From Myroides profundi (GTDB taxonomy: Bacteria > Bacteroidota > Bacteroidia > Flavobacteriales > Flavobacteriaceae): a stretch of DNA of 64,000 bases. Positions 27,230-38,000 of the stretch are shown piece after piece. Numbering within the stretch: the first letter of the stretch is position 1; each line of letters begins with the position of its first letter. The notes under the pieces were generated by a model that saw only the letters and a list, made by a program, of their open reading frames with translations, was not told the DNA's origin and made no database searches. Location: the NCBI RefSeq assembly GCF_000833025.1, contig NZ_CP010817.1, forward strand, positions 3,658,001 through 3,722,000. Direction: 5' to 3'. The position numbers and the translations under genes were made by a program.

Positions 27230-29958
27230 TGCTTAAACAGCTTTATACATTACTGTTTATCTGTTTGTTTTTTCTTTCTAACGCACAACAAACACCTATA
27301 CACTTAAAGTTTACGGATATAGAAACTCCTGCGGATGAATATGGTAATATCTCATCAGCCATAGAAGTATCTAATGTCAGTAATACACAATGGTCTGGGA
27401 ATATAAAGATAGAAGGTAATTCTACTAACTTACGTATATCTAGTAACGCTAATAAATTCATTCAGATCCATCCTGGACAGAGAGTCTATGTCCCTATCAT
27501 AGCGAATATAGACCAGTCTGCTAGTAGTGAGATAGATTTGTTCATAAGAGCTAGTCTAAGCAACAATTTAAATCAAATCATACAAGTAGCTGAACAAAAG
27601 ATTTTAATACAAAGGAACAGACGTATCTTACTTCAAAATCAGAACAATCATTTACAGTTCCAAAAAATAGGAGATACTATTCACTTAAAAGCTTTAATTC
27701 AAAATAGAGGTAATACATCAGAAAAGCTTCATTATATCATAACCTTTCCCAATCAGGTCAATAAACAACGTACTCATACTTCTCATATCACATTAGCTCC
27801 ACAGCGAGATACACTTATTACTATCAACCAAATCATCTCGAAAGAAGCTGTTAAACTAGAGGATTTTGATATCACTGCTACACTACTATATGAAAATGGA
27901 GATTTTATATCACGTACTAACTATAGTGTCAGTTCTTTAAAATCTAAACGACGATATAAAATAGATAATTCGAATACAGATCCTTATTACCAGAGAAACA
28001 CGATAGAACTCAACCGTGTTAGTGGTAATAATGTAATGAACTCATTTCAGCTGATAGGTTCTACAGAAGTTCACTTAAGCGAAAAGACTAAAGTAGGACT
28101 AACTGGAGATCTAATCTATTGGGACAAGGAGAACAAATATAATCTACGTCACTTCCTAGCTGACATCAAGACCGAAAAAGTACAGGTCCTAGCTGGTAAT
28201 ATTTACCAAACAGGGGAATTCTCATTACAAGGACGAGGAATACAAACTAATATTAATATAAAAGACTCCATCTCTATACAAGGTGGATACTTAGATAAAA
28301 CCTATTTAATCACAGATGCAAGTGATCGCTCTATTGGCTACAATACATGGATTGGGTTTACTTCACTTAAACATAAATGGAGACAATCACAGCTGTACTA
28401 TGACCTAAACCATCGTTATGATGAGAAAAAGACACTGTGGTATAATACATTTAGCCTATGGAATACGCCTACATTTAATTTAGAAATGATGGAAGGTGTC
28501 TCTAATATAGATAGCAAGGAGAATAATCAATTAGGAGCCTTTATAGGGATAAATGCTTATGCAAGGTGGGATAAGTATCAATTCCAAACTAATAGCTTCT
28601 ACAGTAGCCCTTATTATGCAGGTATTAGACAAGGTGCTTCTCAGGTGTCTAGTAGTATCAGAAGAAACTTTGATAAGCATAGTTTTGGCTTGACACAAAG
28701 TTTTGTCCACTATGCTCCTAAATACAGTTATACAGACTATAATAACTCAAAACAACAATCTAATACCATAGGACTAAACTATTCCTATAGAATGCAGACC
28801 AATATGCTTCTGCTTAGTCCACGTTATGTAAATGAACAACGATTCAATTACAAAACTCAATTAATGGATGACTTAGATGCATTGAGATTAAGTACTTCAT
28901 TCAATCACAATAGTTTCACTAATGGCTTAGGATATAATGTATCACTTGACTTAGGGAACTATCTCTCTAAAGTAAGTCTAACTGATAAACTACACTACCG
29001 CTTAAATGCCGGAGTCAACTATAAAAGTGTTGATTTTGGCGTAAGTTATCAGTACAATTATAGCAATCTAAGTGAAGTCATCAACTCGAGTTACTTAGGT
29101 TTTATAGATACAAGTACCTATACTAATCTAATGATTATGGGAAACTATAGACAACGTTTTTTCAATAATCATGTAGGAGTGGTACTTAACGCTTATTATA
29201 CGAAGACATCGACAACAGATGACTTATGGCAATTAAACAGTCGCTTAGAATATAAGTTGACAAAGGACTTTGATATCTATGTTAGTAGTTATAACAACTA
29301 TGGAGGCTTTTCTAAGAACAATAAAACAAATTATGTACAAATAGGGGTAGTCAAACAATTAATGCCTTATAAGCCTTATGAGAAAGCGTATACTCTAAAG
29401 ATAATCGTTTACTACCAAGATGAAGCAAATAATAATTATCCAGCATCTAATAGAATAGTCTATATCAACAATAAATCATTTATCACGAATAAAGAAGGAG
29501 CAATAGAATATAAAAAGTTACCTCTTGATAGCTATACCATACAAGTCAAAAATGATCAGGAATGGTTTGCTAATACAGATAAGATTGTATTAAAATCAGA
29601 TACCACACATAGCATTCACTTAAGACAGACAACTACGTTATCTGGTAGTATTAATTATGAATTCTCTGAGAACTCACATCTTATCAATAGGAATCTCTCT
29701 GGACAACGTATCGTAGCTCAAAGTCATACTGGAGAAAGCTACACTACCTATACGTCAGATAGTGGTAACTACATTCTATACATCCCTAAGGGCGACTATA
29801 TACTAACACTATACCCAGAGAATAGTGCTTATGTAGATGTTATAAAAAATGCTATCAAAGTAAGCACGCATATTAATCAACCGCAGATAAATAATTTCAC
29901 TATTAAAATCAAGGATAAAGAAGTACAAACTAAAAAGTTTAACTCTATCCAGTTCTAG
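27229..29958 (+). CDS. Large outer-membrane barrel, putative usher-like protein
   Basis: A 909-residue protein with signal peptide (about residues 1-19, FFLSNAQ). Three parts can be seen. Residues 20-240 form beta-sandwich domains (SSAIEVSNVSNTQWSGNIKI; LKALIQNRGNTSEKLHYII). Residues 250-745 are rich in alternating aromatic strands ending in Y, as in a transmembrane beta-barrel (for example INAYARWDKYQFQTNSFYSS). Residues 750-895 hold two carboxypeptidase-regulatory-like domains (YINNKSFITNKEGAIEYKKL; SDSGNYILYIPKGDYILTL). This resembles the usher plan of periplasmic, barrel and C-terminal domains. A middle plug domain is not evident. Last gene of the operon, convergent with ftsZ. Sequence similarity to FimD is not obvious. 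Confidence 0.7.
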   Translation: MLKQLYTLLFICLFFLSNAQQTPIHLKFTDIETPADEYGNISSAIEVSNVSNTQWSGNIKIEGNSTNLRISSNANKFIQIHPGQRVYVPIIANIDQSASSEIDLFIRASLSNNLNQIIQVAEQKILIQRNRRILLQNQNNHLQFQKIGDTIHLKALIQNRGNTSEKLHYIITFPNQVNKQRTHTSHITLAPQRDTLITINQIISKEAVKLEDFDITATLLYENGDFISRTNYSVSSLKSKRRYKIDNSNTDPYYQRNTIELNRVSGNNVMNSFQLIGSTEVHLSEKTKVGLTGDLIYWDKENKYNLRHFLADIKTEKVQVLAGNIYQTGEFSLQGRGIQTNINIKDSISIQGGYLDKTYLITDASDRSIGYNTWIGFTSLKHKWRQSQLYYDLNHRYDEKKTLWYNTFSLWNTPTFNLEMMEGVSNIDSKENNQLGAFIGINAYARWDKYQFQTNSFYSSPYYAGIRQGASQVSSSIRRNFDKHSFGLTQSFVHYAPKYSYTDYNNSKQQSNTIGLNYSYRMQTNMLLLSPRYVNEQRFNYKTQLMDDLDALRLSTSFNHNSFTNGLGYNVSLDLGNYLSKVSLTDKLHYRLNAGVNYKSVDFGVSYQYNYSNLSEVINSSYLGFIDTSTYTNLMIMGNYRQRFFNNHVGVVLNAYYTKTSTTDDLWQLNSRLEYKLTKDFDIYVSSYNNYGGFSKNNKTNYVQIGVVKQLMPYKPYEKAYTLKIIVYYQDEANNNYPASNRIVYINNKSFITNKEGAIEYKKLPLDSYTIQVKNDQEWFANTDKIVLKSDTTHSIHLRQTTTLSGSINYEFSENSHLINRNLSGQRIVAQSHTGESYTTYTSDSGNYILYIPKGDYILTLYPENSAYVDVIKNAIKVSTHINQPQINNFTIKIKDKEVQTKKFNSIQF

Positions 29959-29978
29959 CATCAAAATAAGGCAAAAAA

Positions 29979-30008
29979 TAAAAGGACTATCTTTCGATAG
30001 TCCTTTTA
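29979..30008. terminator. Bidirectional terminator between pilus-like operon and ftsZ
   Basis: AAAGGACTATC/GATAGTCCTTT stem, loop TTTC, flanked by A and T runs. It can serve both convergent units. Confidence 0.85.
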
Positions 30009-30024
30009 AATAATATACTTATAA

Positions 30025-32085
30025 TTAATCTACATTATCGTGTAAATATGAGTTGTTAGATCTTAACTGCCCATCGTTATTACTATCTAATCCGAAAGTA
30101 ATACGTGACTTATTAGTTGTCTCGTCTGACTCGTGTAAGTCTACTCCACTTCTTTTATAAGCTGGCTCACGCTCTAACTCTGTTAACTGACTGTTCGTAT
30201 TATTAAACTTGTAGTTAAACTCTTTCATCTTTTTTCTGCGTTCAGCAGCACGACTCTTAAGTGTAAACTCCTCGATACTCATTTCTATAGGGTTTACTTC
30301 ATCTAGTTCCTCTTCTACTACTGCATTAGATGCTTCTACTACAGCTGGAGTTGGTTCCTCTGATTTAATAGAAAATCTAAATTCATCTTCTATTGCATCT
30401 TGATGTTTATTAATCGGTTTTGCTGATGCTAACTCACTTTCTTTATCTGTATAATCTTCTAAAGAGAACATGATAATTTCTTCTTTAGGAGCAGCCATAT
30501 TTTGAACTGATTTAGCTTCATTACCATAAGCAATATTGCTTTTTGCTTCTACCACATCATCCTCTAAATGATACACAACAGGAGCATTTGCTTGTGGTTG
30601 TTGAGACACTTGTGTTTCTGGTCTTTTTGCTACATTTACAATAACAAACTCAGGATCAACAACATTTATATCTCTTATATCTTTTGTTTTTGCTAAATTT
30701 TGCTCTTCTGAAATACTAGTATTTTTTTTTACTTCCTCAGAAGGCGTTACGATTTCAAAAAAAACATCTAATCCATTAGCGTCACTTGCTTTCTCAGTAG
30801 CTTCGGCTGTCACTTGTTTTACTTGAACGTCTTCCTCATTCATTGCCTCTACAGAGATACCTTCATCAAGATCTTCATCTTCAAAATCACCTAACTGATG
30901 TATAGTAATTTTTTCTGTTTCTTCTACTGCTTCTTCTGGAGAAGAAATAATAGTAGTAACCTTAGATAATGGCTCATCTGGAGAAGAATAACCGAAAGAC
31001 TCTACAGATGAAGCTTGCATTAAATTATGCTCTAACTTCTGATCACCTTCTAATACGTGAATAATCTTATTAGGCTCACCTGTTGTAACAATACTTTTTT
31101 GTTGTTCGATATTGAAACCTGTAGCAATAATTGTTACAGAGATAGCGTCTCCTAAAGACTCATCTTCACCAACCCCCATAATGATGTTAGCATTATGTCC
31201 AGCTTCTGTCTGGATGTGGTCGTTGATTTCACCTATCTCATCAATTGTAATCTCATTTGCACCAGACACAATTAATAACAATACATTCTTAGCACCGCTA
31301 ATCTTATTATCATTTAATAGAGGAGAATCTAATGCATCTACGATAGCATCTTTAGCTCTAGTTTCACCAGAAGCTGTAGCAGATCCCATTATAGCAGTAC
31401 CACTATCAGATAATACAGTCTTAGCATCTTTTAAGTCAATATTCTGAGTATAGTGATGCGTAATAACTTCTGCGATACCACGAGCTGCAGTAGATAAGAC
31501 TTCATCGGCTTTGGAGAAACCAGCTTTGAAACCTAAATTACCATATACCTCTCGTAACTTATTATTATTGATAACAACTAAAGAGTCAACTTGTTTACGT
31601 AGACGTTCAACCCCTTTTAAAGCTTGGTCTTGTCTCACCTTACCTTCGAATTGGAAAGGAATAGTAACAATACCTACTGTAAGGATATCACGTTCTTTAG
31701 ATAACTGAGCGATAACCGGAGCAGCACCTGTACCAGTACCACCACCCATACCAGCAGTGATAAATACCATCTTAGTGTTGGTATCTAGCATCTTCTCTAT
31801 CTCTTCTATACTTTCTAAAGCAGACTGTTGGCCCACTTCTGGATTAGCTCCTGCTCCTAACCCTTCAGTAAGGTTAACCCCTAACTGAATTTTAGTTGGA
31901 ACTGGACTATTTTCTAATGCTTGAGAGTCAGTATTACACACTATAAAATCTACACCTTTAATTCCTTGTTGGAACATGTGATTAATAGCATTACTTCCAC
32001 CGCCTCCTACACCTATTACTTTGATAACGTTTGATTGGTTTTTCGGTAAATCAAACTTTATTCCTCCAAAATCTGTATTCTCCAT
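30025..32085 (-). CDS. ftsZ: Cell division protein FtsZ with long C-terminal extension
   Basis: A 686-residue tubulin homologue that forms the division ring. The GTPase part is intact (about residues 1-320): [15 protein letters not shown], the tubulin signature [14 protein letters not shown] and NxDxxD-like contacts (DEVL). Behind it comes about 360 residues of acidic, Glu/Val-rich linker, far longer than in E. coli FtsZ (383 total), ending in a conserved-looking peptide [11 protein letters not shown]. Long linkers are usual in flavobacteria. I start at ATG 32085 (MENTDFGG); the upstream in-frame ATG 32115 would overlap ftsA by 17 nt. Last gene of the dcw cluster. Confidence 0.97.
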   Translation of the reverse strand: MENTDFGGIKFDLPKNQSNVIKVIGVGGGGSNAINHMFQQGIKGVDFIVCNTDSQALENSPVPTKIQLGVNLTEGLGAGANPEVGQQSALESIEEIEKMLDTNTKMVFITAGMGGGTGTGAAPVIAQLSKERDILTVGIVTIPFQFEGKVRQDQALKGVERLRKQVDSLVVINNNKLREVYGNLGFKAGFSKADEVLSTAARGIAEVITHHYTQNIDLKDAKTVLSDSGTAIMGSATASGETRAKDAIVDALDSPLLNDNKISGAKNVLLLIVSGANEITIDEIGEINDHIQTEAGHNANIIMGVGEDESLGDAISVTIIATGFNIEQQKSIVTTGEPNKIIHVLEGDQKLEHNLMQASSVESFGYSSPDEPLSKVTTIISSPEEAVEETEKITIHQLGDFEDEDLDEGISVEAMNEEDVQVKQVTAEATEKASDANGLDVFFEIVTPSEEVKKNTSISEEQNLAKTKDIRDINVVDPEFVIVNVAKRPETQVSQQPQANAPVVYHLEDDVVEAKSNIAYGNEAKSVQNMAAPKEEIIMFSLEDYTDKESELASAKPINKHQDAIEDEFRFSIKSEEPTPAVVEASNAVVEEELDEVNPIEMSIEEFTLKSRAAERRKKMKEFNYKFNNTNSQLTELEREPAYKRSGVDLHESDETTNKSRITFGLDSNNDGQLRSNNSYLHDNVD

Positions 32086-32098
32086 ATACGTAGCCTTT

Positions 32099-33526
32099 TT
32101 ATTCTTGCTTTTCAATAAAATCTTTTATTTTTCTAAAAAAAGTACCAAAGAAATTTGATTCAAATTTTTCTGCCGTTGGCGATCTAAATTCAGTCTCTTT
32201 TGGTTCTTCAGAAACTTTAGGTCTTTCTTGACTTACTGTTTCTATTGGATCTTGTGACACAACTGGTTGTTGTACCACAGGCTCTGCGCGATTAACAACA
32301 GGCGCCTCCACTTCTGGAACTTTGTTCTCAACAGCAGTCTCTGCCATCGAAACAGCTCCTTTTATATGATGTCTTTCACTTTCCATTACTAACCCTACCG
32401 CAGTAGCATATAATGGACTAGAAATCTCTAAACTAGAGTCTCCAGCTAAGTGCTCATTAGGATATCCTATACGAGTATCTATACCAGTGATATATTCTAC
32501 TAATTGCTTAATGTGTTTTAATTCAGAACCTCCTCCTGTTAAAACAATCCCTGCAATCAATTTCTTCTGTGGGCTTTCATATCCATAGCTCTTAATCTCA
32601 GAGAATACTAATTGAATAATCTCTTCTACTCGAGCATGAATAATCTTAGACAAGTTTTTTAAAGATATTTCCTTTGGCTCTTTTCCTCTTAATCCTGGAA
32701 TAGAAACAATCTCATTATCTTTATTTTCACCTGGCCAAGCAGACCCAAACTTTACTTTTAGAATCTCAGCTTGACGTTCTATAATAGAACATCCTTCTTT
32801 AATATCTTCTGTAATAACATTTCCTCCGAAAGGTACTACAGCAGTATGACGAATAATCCCGTCTTTAAAGATAGCTAAGTCTGTTGTACCACCTCCGATA
32901 TCGATAAGTGCTACTCCTGCTTCTTTTTCTTCTTGACTTAGAACTGCTTCAGCTGATGCTAAAGGCTCTAACGTAATACCTGAAAGCTCTAAACCTGCAT
33001 CCTTAATACATCTCCCCGCATTCTTTATTAATGCAGCTTGACCTACTACTACATGGAATACAGCTTCCAAACGACTTCCATACATTCCAATAGGCTCCTT
33101 AATACCAGGCTCCCCATCTATTTTGAACTCTTGTGGAAGTACATGTATAATTTCTTCACCTGGAAGCATACTCAACTTCTGAACTTGAGTAATTAATTGC
33201 TCAATGTCCTTATCTCCTATTACTTCATCAGGATTATCTCTACTTATATAATCACTATGTTGAATACTACGTATATGCTGTCCAGCGATACCTACTACCA
33301 CATTCTTAATCTTATACCCTGCTGCTGACTCAGCATCAGTAACAGCGTTTTGAATAGATTGAATGGTCTGCGTGATATTGTTAACAACACCTCGTTTAAC
33401 ACCTAGACTTTTAGCTTTACCTAATCCTAAAATTTCTAGTTTACCGTATTCGTTTTTCTTTCCAATCATTGCGACAATCTTAGTTGTCCCAATGTCTAAA
33501 CCTACAGCTATATTTTCTTTTTCCAT
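32099..33526 (-). CDS. ftsA: Cell division protein FtsA
   Basis: A 475-residue actin-like ATPase that tethers FtsZ to the membrane. Visible are phosphate 1 (VGLDIGTTKIVAMIG, residues 8-22), the 1C subdomain, phosphate 2 (ALIDIGGGTTDLAIF) and the adenosine motif (GIVLTGGGSEL). After the core, about 80 Pro/Val/Glu-rich residues lead to a C-terminal amphipathic helix (FFRKIKDFIEKQE), the membrane-targeting peptide. Its stop lies 13 nt before the ftsZ start; ftsQ ends 9 nt upstream. Confidence 0.97.
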   Translation of the reverse strand: MEKENIAVGLDIGTTKIVAMIGKKNEYGKLEILGLGKAKSLGVKRGVVNNITQTIQSIQNAVTDAESAAGYKIKNVVVGIAGQHIRSIQHSDYISRDNPDEVIGDKDIEQLITQVQKLSMLPGEEIIHVLPQEFKIDGEPGIKEPIGMYGSRLEAVFHVVVGQAALIKNAGRCIKDAGLELSGITLEPLASAEAVLSQEEKEAGVALIDIGGGTTDLAIFKDGIIRHTAVVPFGGNVITEDIKEGCSIIERQAEILKVKFGSAWPGENKDNEIVSIPGLRGKEPKEISLKNLSKIIHARVEEIIQLVFSEIKSYGYESPQKKLIAGIVLTGGGSELKHIKQLVEYITGIDTRIGYPNEHLAGDSSLEISSPLYATAVGLVMESERHHIKGAVSMAETAVENKVPEVEAPVVNRAEPVVQQPVVSQDPIETVSQERPKVSEEPKETEFRSPTAEKFESNFFGTFFRKIKDFIEKQE

Positions 33527-33535
33527 ACTCTTTTT

Positions 33536-34273
33536 CTATTTCGTGCATACCACTTGTTGGGTAAACTTAAGGTTTATATACTTGTATTTCTCTTGTTCAA
33601 CATTCCCTCTTATCAAATACTGTACAAAGGCTTTATAGTTTTGTAACTTTATTTCCATTTCATCAAACCCTCCAAACAAAATGTCAAAACGGTTTGTACG
33701 ACTAATCAACATTAAAGTTCCCTTTGGTTCTATAACTATCCCCGTGATATCTTCTCTTAAGAATTCATCCTTGTTGATTAATTCAAGTATTTCCTTAATT
33801 TCTCTTTCATTACTCTTGCTCACTTTTCCCTGCACCATGGGAACTCTATCAGAAAAATTACTAGACAATGGCATCTTTTTTCCTAACTCATCAAGATAAT
33901 AATTATTATCCCCATCTATCACCCTTCCGATTGCTTTTTTTTGCCAAATATCAACGATTACTCTATTATCTATCGTCAAATAAACGTCCGCATTTCTGAT
34001 TAATTCATTTTTTAGTACGTTTTTCTCTAGATTATTCAAATCTAAAACACTTCTATTAATCTCGGAAATTTTTGGAAATTTATTTTTAAGCAAATTGCGA
34101 ATTTCACTACTGGTTACAAAGTGTTCTTCACTTTCCTTAAAAACTACATCGATATCCTTAACTTCACGATCATTACTACGTTTATTAGTAAAAGAATATA
34201 AAAACAGTAACAGTCCACATAATAGCAATATGCGAACATCTGACCACTTTATTTTCTTAAACAACTTTTTCAC
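33536..34273 (-). CDS. ftsQ: Cell division protein FtsQ
   Basis: A 245-residue bitopic inner-membrane protein: short basic cytoplasmic N-terminus, one membrane helix (about residues 13-29, VRILLLCGLLLFLYSFT), then a periplasmic part with a POTRA-like region (IDVVFKESEEHFVTSSEIRN, up to about residue 115) and the FtsQ beta domain. FtsQ recruits FtsL and FtsB to the septum. Sequence conservation is weak in this family, so position between murC and ftsA adds most to the call. It starts 18 nt after murC. Confidence 0.9.
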   Translation of the reverse strand: MKKLFKKIKWSDVRILLLCGLLLFLYSFTNKRSNDREVKDIDVVFKESEEHFVTSSEIRNLLKNKFPKISEINRSVLDLNNLEKNVLKNELIRNADVYLTIDNRVIVDIWQKKAIGRVIDGDNNYYLDELGKKMPLSSNFSDRVPMVQGKVSKSNEREIKEILELINKDEFLREDITGIVIEPKGTLMLISRTNRFDILFGGFDEMEIKLQNYKAFVQYLIRGNVEQEKYKYINLKFTQQVVCTK

Positions 34274-34291
34274 GTACTAAAACTTTCTATA

Positions 34292-35635
34292 TTATTCTAA
34301 TCCTTTCTTGATATCTTCTACCATTTCACCCAAATCACCTGCTCCAATAGTCAGAACTAATTCAGCCTTGGAAGCCTTTAAATAAGGTAATAATTCCTCT
34401 TTTTGCAAGACCACTTTATCCGCTGATGTCATTTGATCTAACAATGCTCCTGATGTAACTCCTTCTATAGGTAACTCTCTTGCTGGGTAAATATCTAATA
34501 ACACTACATGGTCAAAAGTAGATAATGCTGTAGCAAACTCACTCATAAAGTCTCTTGTACGGCTATATAAATGAGGCTGGAACACAGCTACTATCTTCTT
34601 ATTACTATACAACTCATGTACCGCCTGACTTACTGCCCGTATTTCTGTTGGGTGATGAGCATAATCATCTATATAAATAAGATCATCTCTTCTAATCTTA
34701 TAAGAGAACCTCCTTCTAACGCCTTTAAAGCTTCCTAAACCATCCACTAATACCTTTGCATCTATGCCATAATTATAAGCCATAGCGAAGGCTACTAATG
34801 CATTAGATAGGTTATGTCTACCTGGTAATCCAAAGCGAACACCTTCAATTCTTTCATTAGGAGTTATTATATCAAAAACATACCATCCATTATCAATAGA
34901 TATGTTCTCTATTCTATAGGTACAGTCCTCTCCAAAACCAACTTTAATACCATTTAAGTCTACTTGTTCTGTTTTAAAGAATTTAGTCTTATCCTCAATC
35001 TTATTCGCAAAGTCTTGGAACGCTACTAACATTTCTTCTGCAGTACCAAATATATCTAAGTGATCCGCCTCAGTAGAAGTGATACAAGTTGTATCAGGAT
35101 ACAATCTTAAAAAAGAACGATCAAATTCATCTGCCTCTACTACTGTTACTGTCTTCCCACTTCCTATTAGGTTAGTCTGATAATTCTCAACCACACCTCC
35201 GACAAATGCTGTTACATCAACACCTGCTTGAAATAATAGATGCCCTAGAATACTTGTTGTAGTAGTCTTACCATGTGTTCCTGCTACTGCAAAACAATAG
35301 GTATCCTTAGTTATCAAACCTAATACTTCAGAACGCTTACGAATATCAAAACCATTATCGATAAAATAATTCCATTCTGTATGTGTACTAGGTATCGCAG
35401 GAGTGACTACAACTAAAGTAGTTTCCTTATCCTTATACACCTCGTTTACTAACTCTAAATTATCTTCAAAGTGGATATCAATCCCAGCTTCTTTTAATTC
35501 ATCTGTTAATTGTGTTGCAGTACGATCATACCCTGCAACATTCTTTCCTATAAATTTAAAATAACGAGCTAAGGCACTCATACCTATGCCTCCTATTCCT
35601 ATAAAAAATACGCTCTTTATCTTACTTAATTCCAT
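34292..35635 (-). CDS. murC: UDP-N-acetylmuramate-L-alanine ligase
   Basis: A 447-residue cytoplasmic Mur ligase that adds L-Ala to UDP-MurNAc using ATP. The N-terminal GIGGIGMSALA, the ATP loop GTHGKTTT (residues 119-126), the TEADHLD and YAHHPTEI motifs and the C-terminal domain are present. Length is slightly short of the usual 460-490. It is 2 nt downstream of murG and 18 nt before ftsQ. Confidence 0.97.
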   Translation of the reverse strand: MELSKIKSVFFIGIGGIGMSALARYFKFIGKNVAGYDRTATQLTDELKEAGIDIHFEDNLELVNEVYKDKETTLVVVTPAIPSTHTEWNYFIDNGFDIRKRSEVLGLITKDTYCFAVAGTHGKTTTTSILGHLLFQAGVDVTAFVGGVVENYQTNLIGSGKTVTVVEADEFDRSFLRLYPDTTCITSTEADHLDIFGTAEEMLVAFQDFANKIEDKTKFFKTEQVDLNGIKVGFGEDCTYRIENISIDNGWYVFDIITPNERIEGVRFGLPGRHNLSNALVAFAMAYNYGIDAKVLVDGLGSFKGVRRRFSYKIRRDDLIYIDDYAHHPTEIRAVSQAVHELYSNKKIVAVFQPHLYSRTRDFMSEFATALSTFDHVVLLDIYPARELPIEGVTSGALLDQMTSADKVVLQKEELLPYLKASKAELVLTIGAGDLGEMVEDIKKGLE

Positions 35636-35637
35636 AC

Positions 35638-36732
35638 TTAAATATTCATTATAGCTTCTACTTGATCTACTATATTTTTTGTTGCATTAGGTAAGGCTAA
35701 CCTTCTAAAGTTAGTTCCTAACTTATTTTGCAACTCTTTATCTTCTACTAACGTAGTAAATGTTGGCAAGAACTGCTCTGCTAGCTCTGCTTCTTTTAGC
35801 AATATAGCTCCTTCCTCGCTTACGATACTCATCGCATTTTTAGTCTGATGATCTTCAGCTACATTAGGAGAAGGAATAAATATAACAGGCTTACCTACCA
35901 ATGCTAATTCAGAAATAGAAGAAGCTCCTGCTCTAGAAATCACATAATCTGCTGCTGCATAAGCTAAGTTCATCTTCTCCACAAAAGCAGTTACTAATAC
36001 TCCTTCTGTTTGATACTTTTTATACTCCTCATAGTACAACTTACCACATTGCCATATAACTTGTATATTCTTTCTCTTTATTTCTTCTAAATTCTCTTCA
36101 ATCAATTGATTTATTCTTCTAGCTCCAAGACTTCCTCCTAAAACTAAAAGAATTTCTTTAGAACTATCTAATCCAAAAGAACGAATACCCTCTTCCTTCA
36201 TAGAACTAACATCTAACAAATCATTTCTAACAGGGTTACCTGTCTTTATAATCTTTGACGCAGGAAAAAACCTTTCCAAATGATCATATGCCACACATAT
36301 CTTATTTGCTTTCTTTCCTAATAACTTATTCGTTATACCTGGAAAAGAATTCTGCTCTTGAATTAATGTAGGTATATTCTTACCAGCAGCAACTTTCACT
36401 ACAGCTCCACTAGCAAAACCACCAGTCCCAATTACTACATCTGGTTTAAACTTTTTAATTATTTTACCAGACTTCCATAAACTACTGATCAGTTTAAACG
36501 GAAACGCAAGATTATCTACAGTCAGTTTTCTCTGAATACCAGATATCCATAATCCCTCTATCTTATAACCTGCCTGTGGCACCTTCTGCATCTCCATTTT
36601 ATTCTCAGCTCCTACGAACAAGATTTCAGCATCAGCATATCTTGCTTTAATCTCATTGGCAATAGCTATCGCAGGATAGATATGTCCTCCTGTTCCTCCT
36701 CCACTTAATATGACTCTCGGTGCGCGTTTCAT
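35638..36732 (-). CDS. murG: UDP-GlcNAc transferase MurG
   Basis: A 364-residue GT28 enzyme that adds GlcNAc to lipid I to make lipid II at the inner face of the membrane. [15 protein letters not shown] at the N-terminus, [33 protein letters not shown] and the C-terminal donor-binding site ([24 protein letters not shown]) are all seen. Full length, in operon with ftsW (22 nt upstream) and murC (2 nt downstream). Confidence 0.98.
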   Translation of the reverse strand: MKRAPRVILSGGGTGGHIYPAIAIANEIKARYADAEILFVGAENKMEMQKVPQAGYKIEGLWISGIQRKLTVDNLAFPFKLISSLWKSGKIIKKFKPDVVIGTGGFASGAVVKVAAGKNIPTLIQEQNSFPGITNKLLGKKANKICVAYDHLERFFPASKIIKTGNPVRNDLLDVSSMKEEGIRSFGLDSSKEILLVLGGSLGARRINQLIEENLEEIKRKNIQVIWQCGKLYYEEYKKYQTEGVLVTAFVEKMNLAYAAADYVISRAGASSISELALVGKPVIFIPSPNVAEDHQTKNAMSIVSEEGAILLKEAELAEQFLPTFTTLVEDKELQNKLGTNFRRLALPNATKNIVDQVEAIMNI

Positions 36733-36754
36733 TTATAATATTATTTCCTAAACT

Positions 36755-37993
36755 CTATTTTACTAATTCTTGATTTTGTCTAAACTCTTCTTGTTTACCC
36801 AGCTCTTCTTGCATACGCTCTTCCTCTTCCATTCTTTCCATTTCCTGCTTCTGTATCTCCTGTTCTTTTTTGGTAACACTTAGAATCACTCCTAACGAAA
36901 TACAAGTCATCCAGATCGATGTTCCTCCACTACTAATCAGAGGTAATGTCTGTCCTGTTGTAGGCAGTAATGACACAGCTACTCCCATATTGATCAAGGC
37001 TTGGAATATAAAATAAAACCCTAACCCAGTAACCAACAACTTCCCAAATAAAGTCGGAGCCTTATGTGCTGCAATCAAAAACCTAAAGAACAAATACAGA
37101 TAAAGAAACAATACTGATAGTCCTCCTACCATTCCATACTCTTCCACTATAATAGCATAAATAAAATCCGATGAAGACTGTGGTAAAAAGTTCTTCTGAA
37201 CACTTTTCCCTGGGCCTTTTCCCATTAGTCCACCTGATGCTATAGCTATCTTAGCATTATCAACTTGGTAAAGATCTTTTCCTCCTTCATCTGCATTAGC
37301 GAATCTATCTATACGGCTTATCCATGTATCTACACGGTTAGGCATCGTTCCTTCAGGTAAAGCTTTTGCAGCCAAAACAAACAAGGTTACAAACAACATT
37401 CCTGCTCCAAAAATAGCTGCTAGATATTTAAAAGGATACTTCCCTACAAATACCAATATACCAACCATCAAGAAGATCAAAGCTGCTGTCGAAAAGTTAG
37501 CTGGAAAGATTAATCCAACTACAACCATAACCGGCAACCATAACTCTAATACTGAAGGCCAAAACTCAACTTTCTTATCTTGAATACTGACCAGGTACTG
37601 CGCTACATATCCAAGTACAACTACAGCTGCTATCGCAGATGGTTGTATCTGAATAACGCCTAAGTCTAACCATCTACTTGCATTTGCTCCACCTATAGTC
37701 TTACCTTGAATCAAAGTAAAGAACAGTAACACAATGGCTACTGGCATCATAAGAATGGACAATTGCCTAAAATACCTATACTCTAGTTTATGTGCTAAAT
37801 ACAATAACACAAAACCAATAGATAAGTGAGCAAAATGCTTAAACAAATAAGAGAATGTAGACTTCCCTGTACCAATCGTATAAACTAAGTTAGTACTCGC
37901 ACTATATACAGGTACAAACGAAAACAAGGCCAGTAAAAATATTACTGTCCATATATGTTTATCCCCATATAAATTAGCAACTAACTTTTTCAT
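36755..37993 (-). CDS. ftsW: Septal peptidoglycan polymerase FtsW
   Basis: A 412-residue SEDS-family membrane protein with about ten helices. Conserved pieces include GGANASRWLDLGVIQIQPSA, MGKGPGKSVQKNFLPQSSSDFIYAIIVEEYG and the end LPTTGQTLPLISSGGTS. With FtsI it polymerises septal glycan strands from lipid II. A charged C-terminal tail of about 40 residues, rich in Glu, Gln and Met, is unusual in composition but plausible as a cytoplasmic tail. Lies between murD and murG. Confidence 0.97.
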   Translation of the reverse strand: MKKLVANLYGDKHIWTVIFLLALFSFVPVYSASTNLVYTIGTGKSTFSYLFKHFAHLSIGFVLLYLAHKLEYRYFRQLSILMMPVAIVLLFFTLIQGKTIGGANASRWLDLGVIQIQPSAIAAVVVLGYVAQYLVSIQDKKVEFWPSVLELWLPVMVVVGLIFPANFSTAALIFLMVGILVFVGKYPFKYLAAIFGAGMLFVTLFVLAAKALPEGTMPNRVDTWISRIDRFANADEGGKDLYQVDNAKIAIASGGLMGKGPGKSVQKNFLPQSSSDFIYAIIVEEYGMVGGLSVLFLYLYLFFRFLIAAHKAPTLFGKLLVTGLGFYFIFQALINMGVAVSLLPTTGQTLPLISSGGTSIWMTCISLGVILSVTKKEQEIQKQEMERMEEEERMQEELGKQEEFRQNQELVK

Positions 37994-38000
37994 TTTCTAT

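Noticed and set aside
27229..29958. The 909-residue barrel as a TonB-dependent receptor
   Set aside because: No plug domain or TonB box is visible (compare the susC-like protein), and the neighbours are pilin-like, chaperone-like and adhesin-like genes.
32086..32115. Earlier in-frame start of ftsZ
   Set aside because: It would add ten basic residues and overlap ftsA; conservation begins at MENTDFGG, and the gap of 13 nt to ftsA is normal.
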